Assembly: GCA_022592445.1 (NCBI GenBank)
Contig: JABYQR010000038.1
Location: 124,001-188,000, forward strand
DNA length: 64,000 bases
DNA from: Cytidiella melzeri
Taxonomy: Eukaryota; Basidiomycota; Agaricomycetes; Polyporales; Irpicaceae
Direction: 5' to 3'
Shown piece after piece: positions 1-9,710 of this stretch (position 1 is its first letter; every line of letters starts with the position of its first letter). A program made the position numbers and the translations under genes. The notes under the pieces are model-generated. The model had not been told where the DNA came from. It made no database searches and was given only the letters and a program-made list of their open reading frames with translations.

Positions 1-128
1 TCTTTCACAATGCATTGTACTACAATGCACTTTGCACAGAGACCTGCAGCCTCTATATCTCATGGTTGGAGGACTGCGCTTTGCTTCCCCGGCTCACCCT
101 CGAAGTGGACGACTAACTCAGCCTCAAG

Positions 129-1631
129 ATGTCTTCTAACCCTCTTGCTTTCCCGACGATTGCCTTACTCTCATCGATTCTCGTTCTCGTTCCACTTCCC
201 TGGCAGCTTGAAGCTTGGAATATTGGAACATGTCTATACATGATTTGGACCTCGCTGGCGTGCTTGAACTTTGGCATCAACTCCATAATATGGCGTGCAG
301 ATGCAATAAATCGTGCTCCCATTTGGTGTGACATCTGTGAGCGACTCTCTCAATCTGCATGCTCCAGACTCTGACTGTCTTGTCCAGCATCTCGCATCAT
401 TGTCGCGACATCCGTCGCTCTTCCGGCTTCATCTTTGTGTATTCTGCGACGGCTGCATAAGATCATCACAGCACCGACGTTGATGACAAGCACCACACGT
501 AGAAAGGTATCGTTAATTCCTTGTCGATACTAGCTATATCCTCACTAACTGATTGCTGTAGGATGCTATTATAGATCTGTCCATTGGTGTAGGAATACCT
601 TTGATCCAACTTGTTATGCGTAAGTCTGCACTCCAATTTACGTCCCTCCCAATACTTACCTTTGACCTCGTAGAGTACGTTGTGTCTGGTGGGTTCCCGT
701 TCTAGCGTGTAGTACGGGACACTAGCTAAACCACAAGCCTTTAGGTCACCGCTTTGACATTTTCGAAGGAGCTGGTTGCTACCCCTTCACCTACAACACA
801 CCTGTAGCATACCCATTGTCCATCACTTGGCCGATCGTCATCGGAATGGTGTCGGCCATCTACTGTGGTATGCACCTATGCCAAATTTCTCTGGACTGCT
901 CTGATGCATACCACAGTACTCACCCTACGAGCATTGATGCGGAGGCGCGCACAGCTCGCCGAATTTTTCTCATCCAATTCTTCTCTCACAGCACAACGCT
1001 ACATCCGTCTGATGGCAATGGCGATCATGGAGATGCTTTGCACTGTGCCTATCTCCTCGTATGGCATGTATCTGAATCTCACGAGATATGAAGTCCTGCC
1101 GTGGATCAGCTGGGCGGACACGCACTTTCACTACTCGAAGGTCGGCCTTTATCCCTCCATCCTGTGGCATGAGAATCATGTTACGGCGCTCGCAATCGAA
1201 ATAAGCCGTTGGCTCCCTGTCGGCTGTGCTTTGGTGTTTTTCATCTTCTTCGGCATTGCCGAAGACGCGAGAAGGCACTATTGGCAAGGACTCGTGAGGG
1301 TCGCCTCATTCCTTCATCTCCGTCGAACATCGACTAGGTGCGCACAGTCTTTCTGTAACCTTATTCACCGCTAATATGCTCTTTCTGCAGGAGCGTCTTG
1401 CCTTTGGCTGATAAGTTGCCTGCTGGCAATGCTTACCTGTCGCGTCCGACTCCGGCGCGCAAATCTTCGCTGTCGTTTTCAATGACAGACATCGGGGAGA
1501 GTCACACCAAGTCTGACTCCTTCGACTTACCTCTCTACACCCTTGACTGCGCTTCGCAGACCATGACGGACATACCTTCTCCTTCGACCGCCTCGACGCT
1601 TCTCAACTTTCCTGAGAAAGCTCATGTATAA
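129..1631 (+). CDS. STE3: STE3-type pheromone receptor (receptor 1)
   Basis: Seven-transmembrane fungal pheromone receptor of the STE3 class, a GPCR that senses lipopeptide mating pheromone at the plasma membrane. I splice seven exons by eye: 129-336, 388-506, 562-619, 674-688, 745-867, 917-1337 and 1391-1631, giving 394 residues with every junction in frame. Family hallmarks are the first helix pair ending IIWR, then APIWCDI, the VVSGHRFDI loop with a nearby GCYPFTYNTP segment, LRALMRRR at the third cytoplasmic loop, and the RYIRLMAMA helix. The soluble tail (about 85 residues after the last helix) is Ser/Thr-rich and short compared with receptor 3. The start is the first ATG before the hydrophobic helix. 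Only 128 bases of upstream DNA are in the window. It points away from receptor 2. Whether it is a mating-specific or a non-mating STE3-like receptor cannot be told from sequence. Confidence 0.93.
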
Positions 1632-3708
1632 CGACCCCGACCATCTTTCTTTATGATGACCCTTATTCCCTCACCACGTTCATTAGATCTTCGAACAAAT
1701 TGCATATAACTGTGTCACTGTAGCAATAGCATTCAACCGTGTCGTCCCGGAATACATCTTTCCATGCTTGAGGCATGAACTATCTCGTTTTCATCCGTCA
1801 CAACAGGCATGCGCGTACACACCTTCAGTGCATTGACTGAGAATTACGCGCGAGCAACCAAAAGTATCTGAAATTAGTGTGCGCCTTCTCGTGAGGCTCA
1901 TCAGTTCACCTTCCGACTACTCCTCAGCCTGAGGCAAGAGCTGCGAGTCTAGCAGGTACCTGGGGTCCCCGAGAATATTCAAGTTATAACTAATTATCAG
2001 AAACTTGGGTGCTTTCGAAGATTACCTACAACTTACATACTTTCTCCGCATCCCACGAGATTTGAATTTCAGTCAGCTTAGGTTTGATTGATATTATGGT
2101 CTTACCCGGCTAGCGTCCCTGGTCAAGACATCCGTGTCAATCGCATAACCACTGGGTCGGTCCCACGGATTTTTGCTCTGAGAATCCTTGGTTTTGAACG
2201 AGTCTGAAGGTTGGCACCCCTGATCAGAAATAAAAAACGGCGGTATTTCCATCGGTGGGAATGTGTATGCGAGAACGTCCGAGACAGATGGATCAGCTGA
2301 CGGATAGATAGATAGAGAGGTCCGAGGTGAATCTACATGGATGAACTTGAAGTGCAGACATCCGAGTCATTGCCGAGTCTCTCACCGCTGGAAGGTGTCA
2401 AGCGAGAAAAAAACCATGCGCAGCGCATGCAGCATGCGTGGACGTCCTTTCTGAATTCTATGGTTGTTCAGCACGGAAGGTCGGGAGTTGTTGAAAAGAA
2501 AAAACTGACTATCGCGTACCTTGATTTTTTTTGAGGATGGGCGGTCATCTTCAGTGAATGATCATCTGACTGTCGCATGTAGTAGAAGGACTGGGCACGA
2601 GCACGGATTGTTCCACATAGCGGTGTGAACCGCGCCGCTTCATCATGCGGTTTAAACGGATGCATCCCTTCCGACCTAGAGAAAAAAACGCGGCGGGGTC
2701 TTTCTCTTCGAATTGCAAGGGGAAAATCCCCAAAAAAGATCGAAAAAAATTACCGCACCCGAATGAGAATTATTTTGCAACTTGGGGGAAGTACCCTCCG
2801 AAAGTCTTGCGTCTGATGATTACGACACGACGGCGGAATCACAAGAGAAACCCGAATTTCAAGCTGTGCAAAACAGATATGTCAGTCATCGCATGAGTCA
2901 CTAGTACCCGAGAGAGAAATACTCACCTGTATATGGTCGACTTGGGTGGTTATGTTGAGCAAGCCGAGACATGACAATGTCGGCTTCCACAGGGGAGTCT
3001 CGTGTCCCGCTGCCACTCTCACACACCTCGGCGTGTGTGTCCCGCCGTTGCTCTTTTTGTTTGCATTTTTTTTTCGGGCGGAACAACCTACAGTGGCTAC
3101 TACAACCAATGACGGCCATGATGCTTACCTGAGATGTGGCAGTGGCGGGCCTCTGGCTAGCGATATAGACAGGCTATTAGTGTACAAGGGAAAAATGTAA
3201 GCCAAAACAGATATAAACGTCGAGTCAAACTCGCCTAGTAGCCTGGTTCAGTGGAGCACGCAAAATACGTTCAGCGCTGTCGAAGTTCACGTTCAGCATT
3301 GGGCGCTCAGGCCAGAGGCGGCGGCGGGCTTGAATCTTCAGATTGAGCACAAATAAATGTAAACCGCGGCCGTCTACCAATAGGAGGGCAGGAAGTTATG
3401 GCCATTGAGCTCGATGTCATCCTCTGCCAGAGTCATTGAAAGAACAATGCGACGCACCAGTGTGCTGGAAATTCGCTTGTTCTAAAATGATAGTCGTTGT
3501 GTGGTACGAGAGAACTAATTTTTCGCTCACGCATCGAAACAGAAGGATAGAAGACAATGGAATGAATGTGTTATATTTTTCGCAGGGTGTCTACTGTACA
3601 GATCGTGAAGGGTCGTAACTATGAGTATGCAAGTCTAAGACAATGTAATGAATGTATATGCAATAACGAAGTTGATAAATAGAGCATGGCTAGCATGTCA
3701 ATGCGGTC
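1632..3708. other. Intergenic, about 2.1 kb, no supported gene
   Basis: This interval lies between the 3' ends of two convergent receptor genes. It contains one copy of a diverged repeat (1951-2230), several A- or T-rich runs around 2410-2760 and no ORF with convincing coding character. A scan by eye for short CaaX-ending reading frames on both strands gave only frames with no start codon (for example CAFS before a stop near 1890). Confidence 0.6.
1951..2230. repeat. Dispersed noncoding repeat, copy A
   Basis: Shares a collinear series of blocks with 5646-5872: TGGGGTCCC, an AT-rich part with TAATTATCA-like sequence, ATTACCTA.AACTTA, CCGCAT, a GTCAGC.TAGG block, GGTC-rich sequence, CCACGGATT and GCACCC.TGAT. 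Copy A is about 50 bases longer. It carries no ORF, so it may be a small non-autonomous element or a relic of duplicated receptor flank. Confidence 0.6.
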
Positions 3709-5154
3709 TCATGGAGAGTGTAAAGTGGATGTCGAAGACGCAGTCGTTGGTGTTGAGGCTTCAAATTCGTATTGTCGATCTTCAGCAACCAACACCGATG
3801 CGCTATGTGAAGGAGTGAACTCGAGAACATGCGTCTCAATGCTGCTAGGGGGGGAGAGGCTATCTTTGTCTTTCAGCTCGGTTTCATCTGCCATCGTACT
3901 GTCATATGACACCGTCCTGGGCAAAGATTTCTTCGTCGATGGTGAAGACTTGTACAGCGGGAGACTAAGACGAAAAAAAGTAAGCGTGCGAAATTTAAAG
4001 ACTTAATGAAGGACAAAGGTGCAGACCTGGGAGATGGTTTATACGAATCCGAGTTTGTGTGTTTTCTGAATTCGCGCACGCGCAACTTGAATATCTTCTC
4101 CCGTATTCCGGAAAAGACTGCCTTGTAATCGCGGATCGCTTCTTGACCGAAGGCGAAGAAGACAAAGAACATCGCAGAAGAGAGAGGGATAATCCACCAA
4201 ATGGCGGTGTAATACCGCTCAACGAATGAGGAAATGTACAGTGATGGGTATTGGTCGACACGAGAGAAGTTGAAGTGGATATCATCCCAGTTAGTCCAAG
4301 GACGAATGTCCAGTGTCGCGACCCATAGAGTCACAGACGTCGAGGTGACTGCGAAGACGATTTCAAACACGGCCATGAGGATGAGACGCATGTATCGCGA
4401 AGGCGACAGTCCTGAACGAGACTCCAAGTGCTTTGCAAATGTGATACGACGACGGAAAAAGTGGACCAACGCCAGTGCTAGAAAATGACGTGAGCACGGG
4501 TTATACCATGATTGAATTGCCACGTACCAGCGAAAACAAATGTGACCACAGCAAATAAAAACGGGGGAACCCATATCAGAAAGATTGCTGGGATCGACAT
4601 ATAGATGGAAGGCCTGCAACCGAACTCTTCGATGATATCAAAGCGATGGCCCTGTACGACATAGTCTAGAGACAATGGGTCAGAATTTGGTGGTAAAGAA
4701 TATGCTACATAGTTTACTCACGGACTGCCATCCATACCACTGGGAGAAAAAAGCAGAAGAATCCGTCAAAGAACTGTCGCCTCCGCTTATCTGCTAAGGA
4801 CGACCTAACATGTCGCACTGACGCGACGGATTCGAGATGGATGCAGACACACATACACGCCGCAGGGAGGGCGATGTTAGCTGCTATAATGATTTTTGTT
4901 GCTACCAACGGCGTTAGAGCGAGATCAACATGTACTTTTGTAACGTAGGACTCACTAATGTCACACCAGATTGCCATGCGCACGTCGACATTGTGCCTCC
5001 AGATGATAGCGTCGACACCGTAAATGACATTGACAGCGAAAAGCCAAAGCATAATCATTATGGTTGCTACATTACCTGCCCGCCAATGCCACGGAAATGG
5101 GACAAGGACGAGTGTAGCGGCAATGAATGCAACGTAAGGGAACTCGGGATGCAT
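3709..5154 (-). CDS. STE3: STE3-type pheromone receptor (receptor 2)
   Basis: Second STE3-class GPCR, about 400 residues, spliced from five exons on the minus strand. The start ATG at 5154 precedes a hydrophobic helix and the block YGVDAIIWR...MAIWCDI. Later exons give IALPAACMC, the YVVQGHRFDI loop followed by EEFGCRPSIY, ALVHFFRRR, the RYMRLILMA helix and IWWIIPLSSA. The last intron (donor GTCTGC near 4030) joins a Ser/Thr-rich tail of roughly 85 residues. All junctions keep frame, so the gene appears intact. It is convergent with receptor 1 and diverges from the pheromone gene. A perfect ACAAAGGGA element lies about 150 bases upstream. It differs from receptors 1 and 3 at most positions, which fits old paralogues or distinct specificities rather than recent copies. 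Confidence 0.92.
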
Positions 5155-5309
5155 GCTGATAGTCGCGAGAGGAAAGCGGGTGGGACGCAAGCCTTTCAAT
5201 AGGTCGCCTCCGAGTATATGAGGAAAACATGAGTGTTCTTCGCATGCAGAGAACAGTGAAGAAGGCCTAGGGCACAAAGGAGAATGAAGACCCTTGCAGA
5301 GAACAGTCG

Positions 5310-5318
5310 ACAAAGGGA
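5310..5318 (+). promoter_or_regulatory. Candidate pheromone response element upstream of receptor 2
   Basis: An exact ACAAAGGGA lies about 156 bases upstream of the receptor 2 start. This 9-mer is the known binding site of the HMG-box regulator Prf1 in Ustilago maydis pheromone and receptor promoters. Using it in this organism is inference. Confidence 0.45.
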
Positions 5319-5645
5319 ACAATGAGGCCTATTAGAAGCCGCGTGGTCAAATTAAGCGCTGAAGGCCCGACAACGATGTCGACTCAAAATTCGAAGTTAC
5401 TGACTGTTACAACCCCTCCTCAGAACGTTCATTGGGGCTCATCGCGTACATGTAGCTGGAGCATTGGTATTCCTTGCATCGCCCCGATATCGTTCTTTTC
5501 ATGATGAAGCATGAACGTTTGAACTCTGTCTCATTCACGTACATTTGTCTTGCACGGAAGCCAGTAGTCTTGAGTAAGCTTGAATACTAGTGCAGTGTCT
5601 TATAAATGAATTTCTTCAGTTCGCTCCTCAGACGACAACAGTGCT

Positions 5646-5872
5646 CTACCAGGTGTCTGGGGTCCCGCTGCGCAAGGTGAGATATTATAAAACAATTTAA
5701 TAAATAATCAATACTTAAGTACCATTATTACCTATAACTTAAATGAGTTTTGCCGCATGAAATTTCTGTCAGCGTAGGCTAGTTTGACAGCACCGCCTTC
5801 CCGGTTACTGTGCCTGGCTAAATCCCGTGGCAGTCGCAGGGGCGGCGCCACGGATTCAGCACCCTTGATTTG
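5646..5872. repeat. Dispersed noncoding repeat, copy B
   Basis: Collinear with 1951-2230 (shared blocks TGGGGTCCC, TTACCTATAACTTA, CCGCATGAAATTTC, GTCAGCGTAGG, GGCGCCACGGATTC, GCACCCTTGAT). The GC-rich right end is better preserved here. It lies upstream of both receptor 2 and the pheromone gene. Confidence 0.6.
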
Positions 5873-5892
5873 AAAGTATGAGATCTCCCTGG

Positions 5893-5964
5893 GAATAATA
5901 ATAACAATAATAACAACAATAACAATAATCACAATAGTAATATTACTGTTATCATTATTATTTT
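5893..5964. repeat. AAT/AAC-rich microsatellite with self-complementary end
   Basis: Imperfect trinucleotide tract of AAT and AAC units that switches near its end to the complementary TTACTGTTATCATTATTATT, so the two parts can pair. It sits between repeat copy B and the pheromone gene. Confidence 0.8.
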
Positions 5965-6262
5965 CTTCCGTCTGAGACTTTTACTTCTATGACTCGAGGC
6001 TTGAAAGCTTGAGGCGCAGAAAGTACTACTCACCTGTTCATGCCAATGCAGCTCCGGAGGGAGCCATTATCCCACCTCGGCCGATACTCGTGACCATTGT
6101 CAGACAGTGCTAGACCATCCGCCTAGCGCGAGGCTCTCATAATCGGGTCTGGCACGTTTAAAAGGACAGCCCCATCGTCCCTCTCCTGCCACCGAAGTTC
6201 AATACGCCCCGCTGAACCCCCCGTTCTCCAGCACTCAGTGCTCTCTGCATCCATAACGCACA

Positions 6263-6427
6263 ATGGACTTCTTCGCAGACATCATCGACGAATCTACCTT
6301 CTCCATCCCTGGCATCGTCTCTGACTCCCCTCGCTATGAGGATTGGTCGGGCATCCTGTCGACTCCGGTTGACTTCGACCACAGAGACTCGAACTCTGTG
6401 AACTCCACAATATGTGTCGTCGCTTGA
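6263..6427 (+). CDS. CaaX lipopeptide mating pheromone precursor
   Basis: A 54-codon uninterrupted reading frame, below the size usually reported by ORF finders, that starts MDFFADIIDES and ends in the farnesylation box CVVA followed by TGA. Basidiomycete pheromone precursors have this layout: an acidic, Pro/Ser-containing leader of 30-60 residues, a charged pair where the leader is removed, then a short mature peptide with C-terminal CaaX. Here the charged run DHRD about 10 residues before the cysteine is the likely processing site, so the mature peptide would be roughly RDSNSVNSTIC after removal of VVA, with farnesylation and carboxymethylation. The ATG context is CACAATGG. A TTTAAAAG box lies about 105 bases upstream. 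A GTACGT...CTCTAG intron may lie in the 3' UTR. It lies between receptors 2 and 3, as expected in a B mating-type locus. Confidence 0.85.
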   Translation: MDFFADIIDESTFSIPGIVSDSPRYEDWSGILSTPVDFDHRDSNSVNSTICVVA

Positions 6428-7409
6428 GCAGCCGCTCGCCATCATGATTGTCGGCGCACACAATGAACGTACGTACGCCTTCCGGGCAATGATTTTCCTC
6501 CAGCGCTCACTGTTACACCATTGTCTCTAGCCACCCCGACCATCTCCACACCCACATCTTCTCCATCGAGCTACCCAATCATCTCTATCTCCCCAACATC
6601 TTCCTCGAGCTACCCGACCTATCTCCTTACCAACGACATTCCCATCGAGCTACCCATCCGTGCATATACCCACACCATCTTCATCGAGGTACCCCCTACC
6701 ATCGCTATACCCACCTTCGACTTCTTCGACTATCCCAAACCTTTTCGACTGTCCTCACCTTTCGCCCGTCCATGACGCCGGCATATCTCTATACCCACCT
6801 TCGACTTCTCCGACTTCTCCGACTTCCCCCGGAAACTTTTTACGACTCATCTTTCGCCCGTCCACGACGCCGGCATATTTATGGGCTCATAACTTATCAC
6901 TGTATGAACAAACCGTGGAAGGGTATACCAGCCTTGGGAGGCACACTGTATCGATTAGTTGGATTGGAGAGGGCGTCGGTTGGTCTCGGAATTGCTTGCT
7001 CCTGTATTATTGTCCTGTAGTTATCGTACTTTTCTTCGAGTTCACGCTTGTACTTGTTTTGATATCCATCCTCCGCCGTATGTGCGTTGTGATTATCTCT
7101 TCAGATCCACCACTCATTATCTATGCTCTTATGACTTAGTCATCCTTGATGAACACAATCTACGTATGTCGTTGAGACCCAATCGGAACGTACGGTGGGT
7201 GATCAATCAGAGCGCCGGTAACTATGGTGGTCGATGGCCAGCCACCCATCGTTTAGCGTCCTCGCGAGTCCCAGTCTATTCAGTCCGGCTACTTCTTCCT
7301 CTCTCGTTGCGGCTACTCAATTGCCATTGAATGTGGAGGTCTGGGGTAAAACAGGCACATTAAATCTGCGACATCTACCGATGGATTCGGTCATCAAAGT
7401 TGGTCAACG
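6428..7409. other. 3' flank of the pheromone gene with imperfect tandem repeats
   Basis: Contains a possible 3'-UTR intron (GTACGTACG near 6469 to CTCTAG at 6531) and the repeat block at 6535-6880. The plus-strand reading frames here, rich in Pro, Ser and Thr, come from the CT-rich repeats and show no domain or codon evidence. The region ends at the convergent cysteine-rich protein gene. Confidence 0.5.
6535..6880 (+). repeat. Imperfect tandem repeats downstream of the pheromone gene
   Basis: A CATCGAGCTACCC-type unit recurs at about 6563, 6604, 6647 and 6680. A longer unit of about 90 bases follows: TATACCCACCTTCGACTTC occurs near 6708 and 6789, and CTTTCGCCCGTCCAYGACGCCGGCATAT occurs at 6759 and 6850 with one mismatch. 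Confidence 0.75.
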
Positions 7410-8231
7410 TCACGACGACCGTCTTCTATTCTGTAAGATACATATAGCTACAGCAACGAAAAAGAAAGAACCAAGCAACATGTTGTGGTCACTAATGGTT
7501 TGAGAGAGCTCAGCGCCCTCGGGGAATTTCCATGTGATCACTGGGAATCCATAGATGCAGTAGTCGTCGTTATGTGGCGACTCCCTGCGAGAAAGCGAAG
7601 ATGGTGAGTCGGATGTGGTGGTATTATCGAACGAAGGTGAGGATGGCGGAGGTGCAGGTGTATCGGCGAAAACCGTTGGTGCGATGTCGTTGCACAATTG
7701 TGAGTAACCTACGGAAGTGTAAGACCAATGCTCATGTAACTGCTAGTTTTAACTACTCACTGTCACGAGCGTTGCTCGAGGCTGATATCCATTGCGGTTG
7801 AAGGCCATCTCGTCGTGAGATATTGCATTCAAGACACGATTTCACCGTCGACGGAGGGGCAGCGGTGCATGTGCATGCCGTATCGCCATTGCAATTCTAT
7901 GCGAAGGATGAGCATCTCAAAGTATAAGTAGGGATCATCGAGACACACCTGAGCTTGACGAATAGGTTCGCAAACCGAAGCACACTATTTGAACTCTCGG
8001 GTCAGCCGAAAACATTCACACTGCTACAGCGCATGATACGTACCTCGCTTGGTCCAGCCATCGCGGAAGAATCAGTGGCACACACGCGCAAGTCGACTGT
8101 CGAAACAAGCCATGGCAGACTATGCACGACTTTAGGACGCGAATCAGCAAAGCTCCAAACCGAGAGAAAGGATCGAACACACCAGAGATGAATGAGACCA
8201 AGAACAGCATAAAAATCGTCGGAATCTGCAT
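7410..8231 (-). CDS. Small secreted, membrane-anchored cysteine-rich protein
   Basis: About 200 residues after splicing five exons on the minus strand. The start ATG at 8231 begins a signal peptide (MQIPTIFMLFLVSFIS). After an intron the frame runs to PSE, then CASVCEPIRQAQ, NCNGDTACTCT, SCLECNI and, after another intron, QLCNDIAPTV. This spaced CxxxC/CxC/CxxC pattern is typical of an Agaricomycete family of small extracellular proteins. A Pro/Ser/Thr-rich stretch follows, and the protein ends in a hydrophobic helix (MLLGSFFFVAVAICIL) with a basic tail (NRRRSS), so it is probably a type I membrane protein or a GPI-type anchor variant. All junctions keep frame. It is antisense to and downstream of the pheromone gene, inside the receptor cluster. 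Its role is unknown and a direct part in mating is speculation. Confidence 0.75.
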
Positions 8232-9710
8232 CACTCCTTCCCAAGTCGAGTTGGATGTGTTGAATGAAATTAGTGGGCAAAGGAATGCGTAGTCCTAGCC
8301 TGATACTAGAGGCAGAAGGTAGTCGGGATTAAGAAGACGAAGGAACGGAGAGGGACGTTCGACCGACTACCAAGCAGTAGCGATGGTAGGGGAAGAGGAG
8401 GGGAAGACATCGGTGGCTCTCATGCTCGGTTTTGAGCAACACTGGCACAGTGGCCTGGGTGTGTGTCAAAGACAATTGGCCTAGCTTACGTAAGCGAAAG
8501 GCTTATTGTCTCTGCATCGCTGGAGATAGTCGCATCAGGCACCGTACAAAAGACTATTGTGAGATTATGACGACGATAAAGCAGCCATTGATAGAGTAAT
8601 GAGACTTACCTACTGTGGTGTGGGCTTCAAGTTGTGGGCTTCAAGTCGTGGTCATAGATAGAAAACGAGGCCATGTTGGTAACGATATTTTGCCATGAGA
8701 AGGTCCTGCGGTGCTCATGGCCATCTGCCACATGAGACCAACAATTCCACCTAAGAGTCAGCACTGCTCTGGTGCATTTACCGTAGCCAGAAACCGACAC
8801 ACACACATCCCGGTGAGAGAAGGAAAGGATCAGGAGGAGGAGAGTCGGTACTAAAAGCGTCTAACGCCACCATGCTTCCGGAGGATACCGGGCGGGTTTG
8901 ATGCGCCCTTCAGCAGTTCTCTCCAAGTTCACCAACAACCGTGACCGCAAGTACAACACAGCTGCAGGTGTCCTGTACATGTGGGTCAGCCGTGTCGAAG
9001 GTGCGTATATGTGCCTGAAGCAAGGCAATATCTTACACGCCATTTGTAGAGTCAGCATCGTGTTGACGCGACTAGCAATATACTTTCTGCTGCCAGTGTG
9101 AATACGGTACTCGCTGTGATATGCTGTACAAAACTGCAGGTTTGACTGTAGCACTGATTTTGAACCATTGACGAGGAACGTACATGGGGAAAGGGCGTAG
9201 GCTGGATTGCACGTCCTTACACGTGCACGCCCAAGCCTAAGGCCTGTGCTCCGCGCTGGAGGCCGCATTATTGTCAAGACGTCGAGTACAACAATATACG
9301 GTCCGTCTCTATATATCTCGACACGCTACACGAAGGTGGACGCTTGCAGCCTGTGGTCGAAACAACAACAGCTTTCCGGATTTGGCAAGGACATAGACCT
9401 TACCTTTTCGGGTTCAGCTCGTGGCGGTCCTCTTTTCGGCCTTTCATTTGTCAAGGTGAGTGCTTTACGAATGTTTGAGCCGCCGCTCGTGACGTGCTCT
9501 CCGTTCTTCAATGTCTTCTAGTCAGTGCGCATTGTGTCCAGGTTGGCAACCTTTTGTACTTTGCCAGCTCGTCCTCGACACCGGGGTAACTCGCATTTCT
9601 CTGATAATTGGCAGTGATGGATTCCCACCTCAGATTATTCTCTTCGTATACCCCACACTGTGTCTATACTTCGCTGGCCGTGCTCTCGCTGGATCGACCT
9701 GACGGTGACC
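8232..9710. other. Intergenic, about 1.5 kb, upstream of receptor 3
   Basis: Upstream region shared by the cysteine-rich protein gene (minus) and receptor 3 (plus). The frames at 8861-9277 (minus) and 8898-9101 (plus) overlap antisense and neither has recognisable domain content or a neighbouring exon. I found no second CaaX reading frame here. Confidence 0.5.

Larger units (their letters stand above)
5155..6262. other. Divergent intergenic region between receptor 2 and the pheromone gene
   Basis: Upstream DNA of both the receptor 2 gene and the pheromone precursor. It holds the ACAAAGGGA element, repeat copy B, the AT microsatellite and a TTTAAAAG box about 105 bases before the pheromone ATG. 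I found no coding sequence beyond the start of receptor 2. Confidence 0.6.

Noticed and set aside
1860..1900. Plus-strand CAFS before a stop
   Set aside because: An in-frame stop lies 14 codons upstream with no ATG between.
7410..7697. Minus-strand frame with acidic, Pro-rich leader and DDYCIYG, first considered as a second pheromone precursor
   Set aside because: No stop follows the cysteine box, and upstream exons join in frame to give a signal peptide and a cysteine-rich ectodomain, so it is the last exon of the secreted membrane protein.
7574..7801. Plus-strand frame with CTI at a GTGAGT donor, which could splice to a CaaX-like end
   Set aside because: It is antisense to a better supported exon and the leader is basic, unlike pheromone precursors.
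8861..9277. Minus-strand 138-codon frame upstream of receptor 3
   Set aside because: No domain, no exon partner, strongly basic composition without any family pattern, and an antisense overlapping frame of equal quality.
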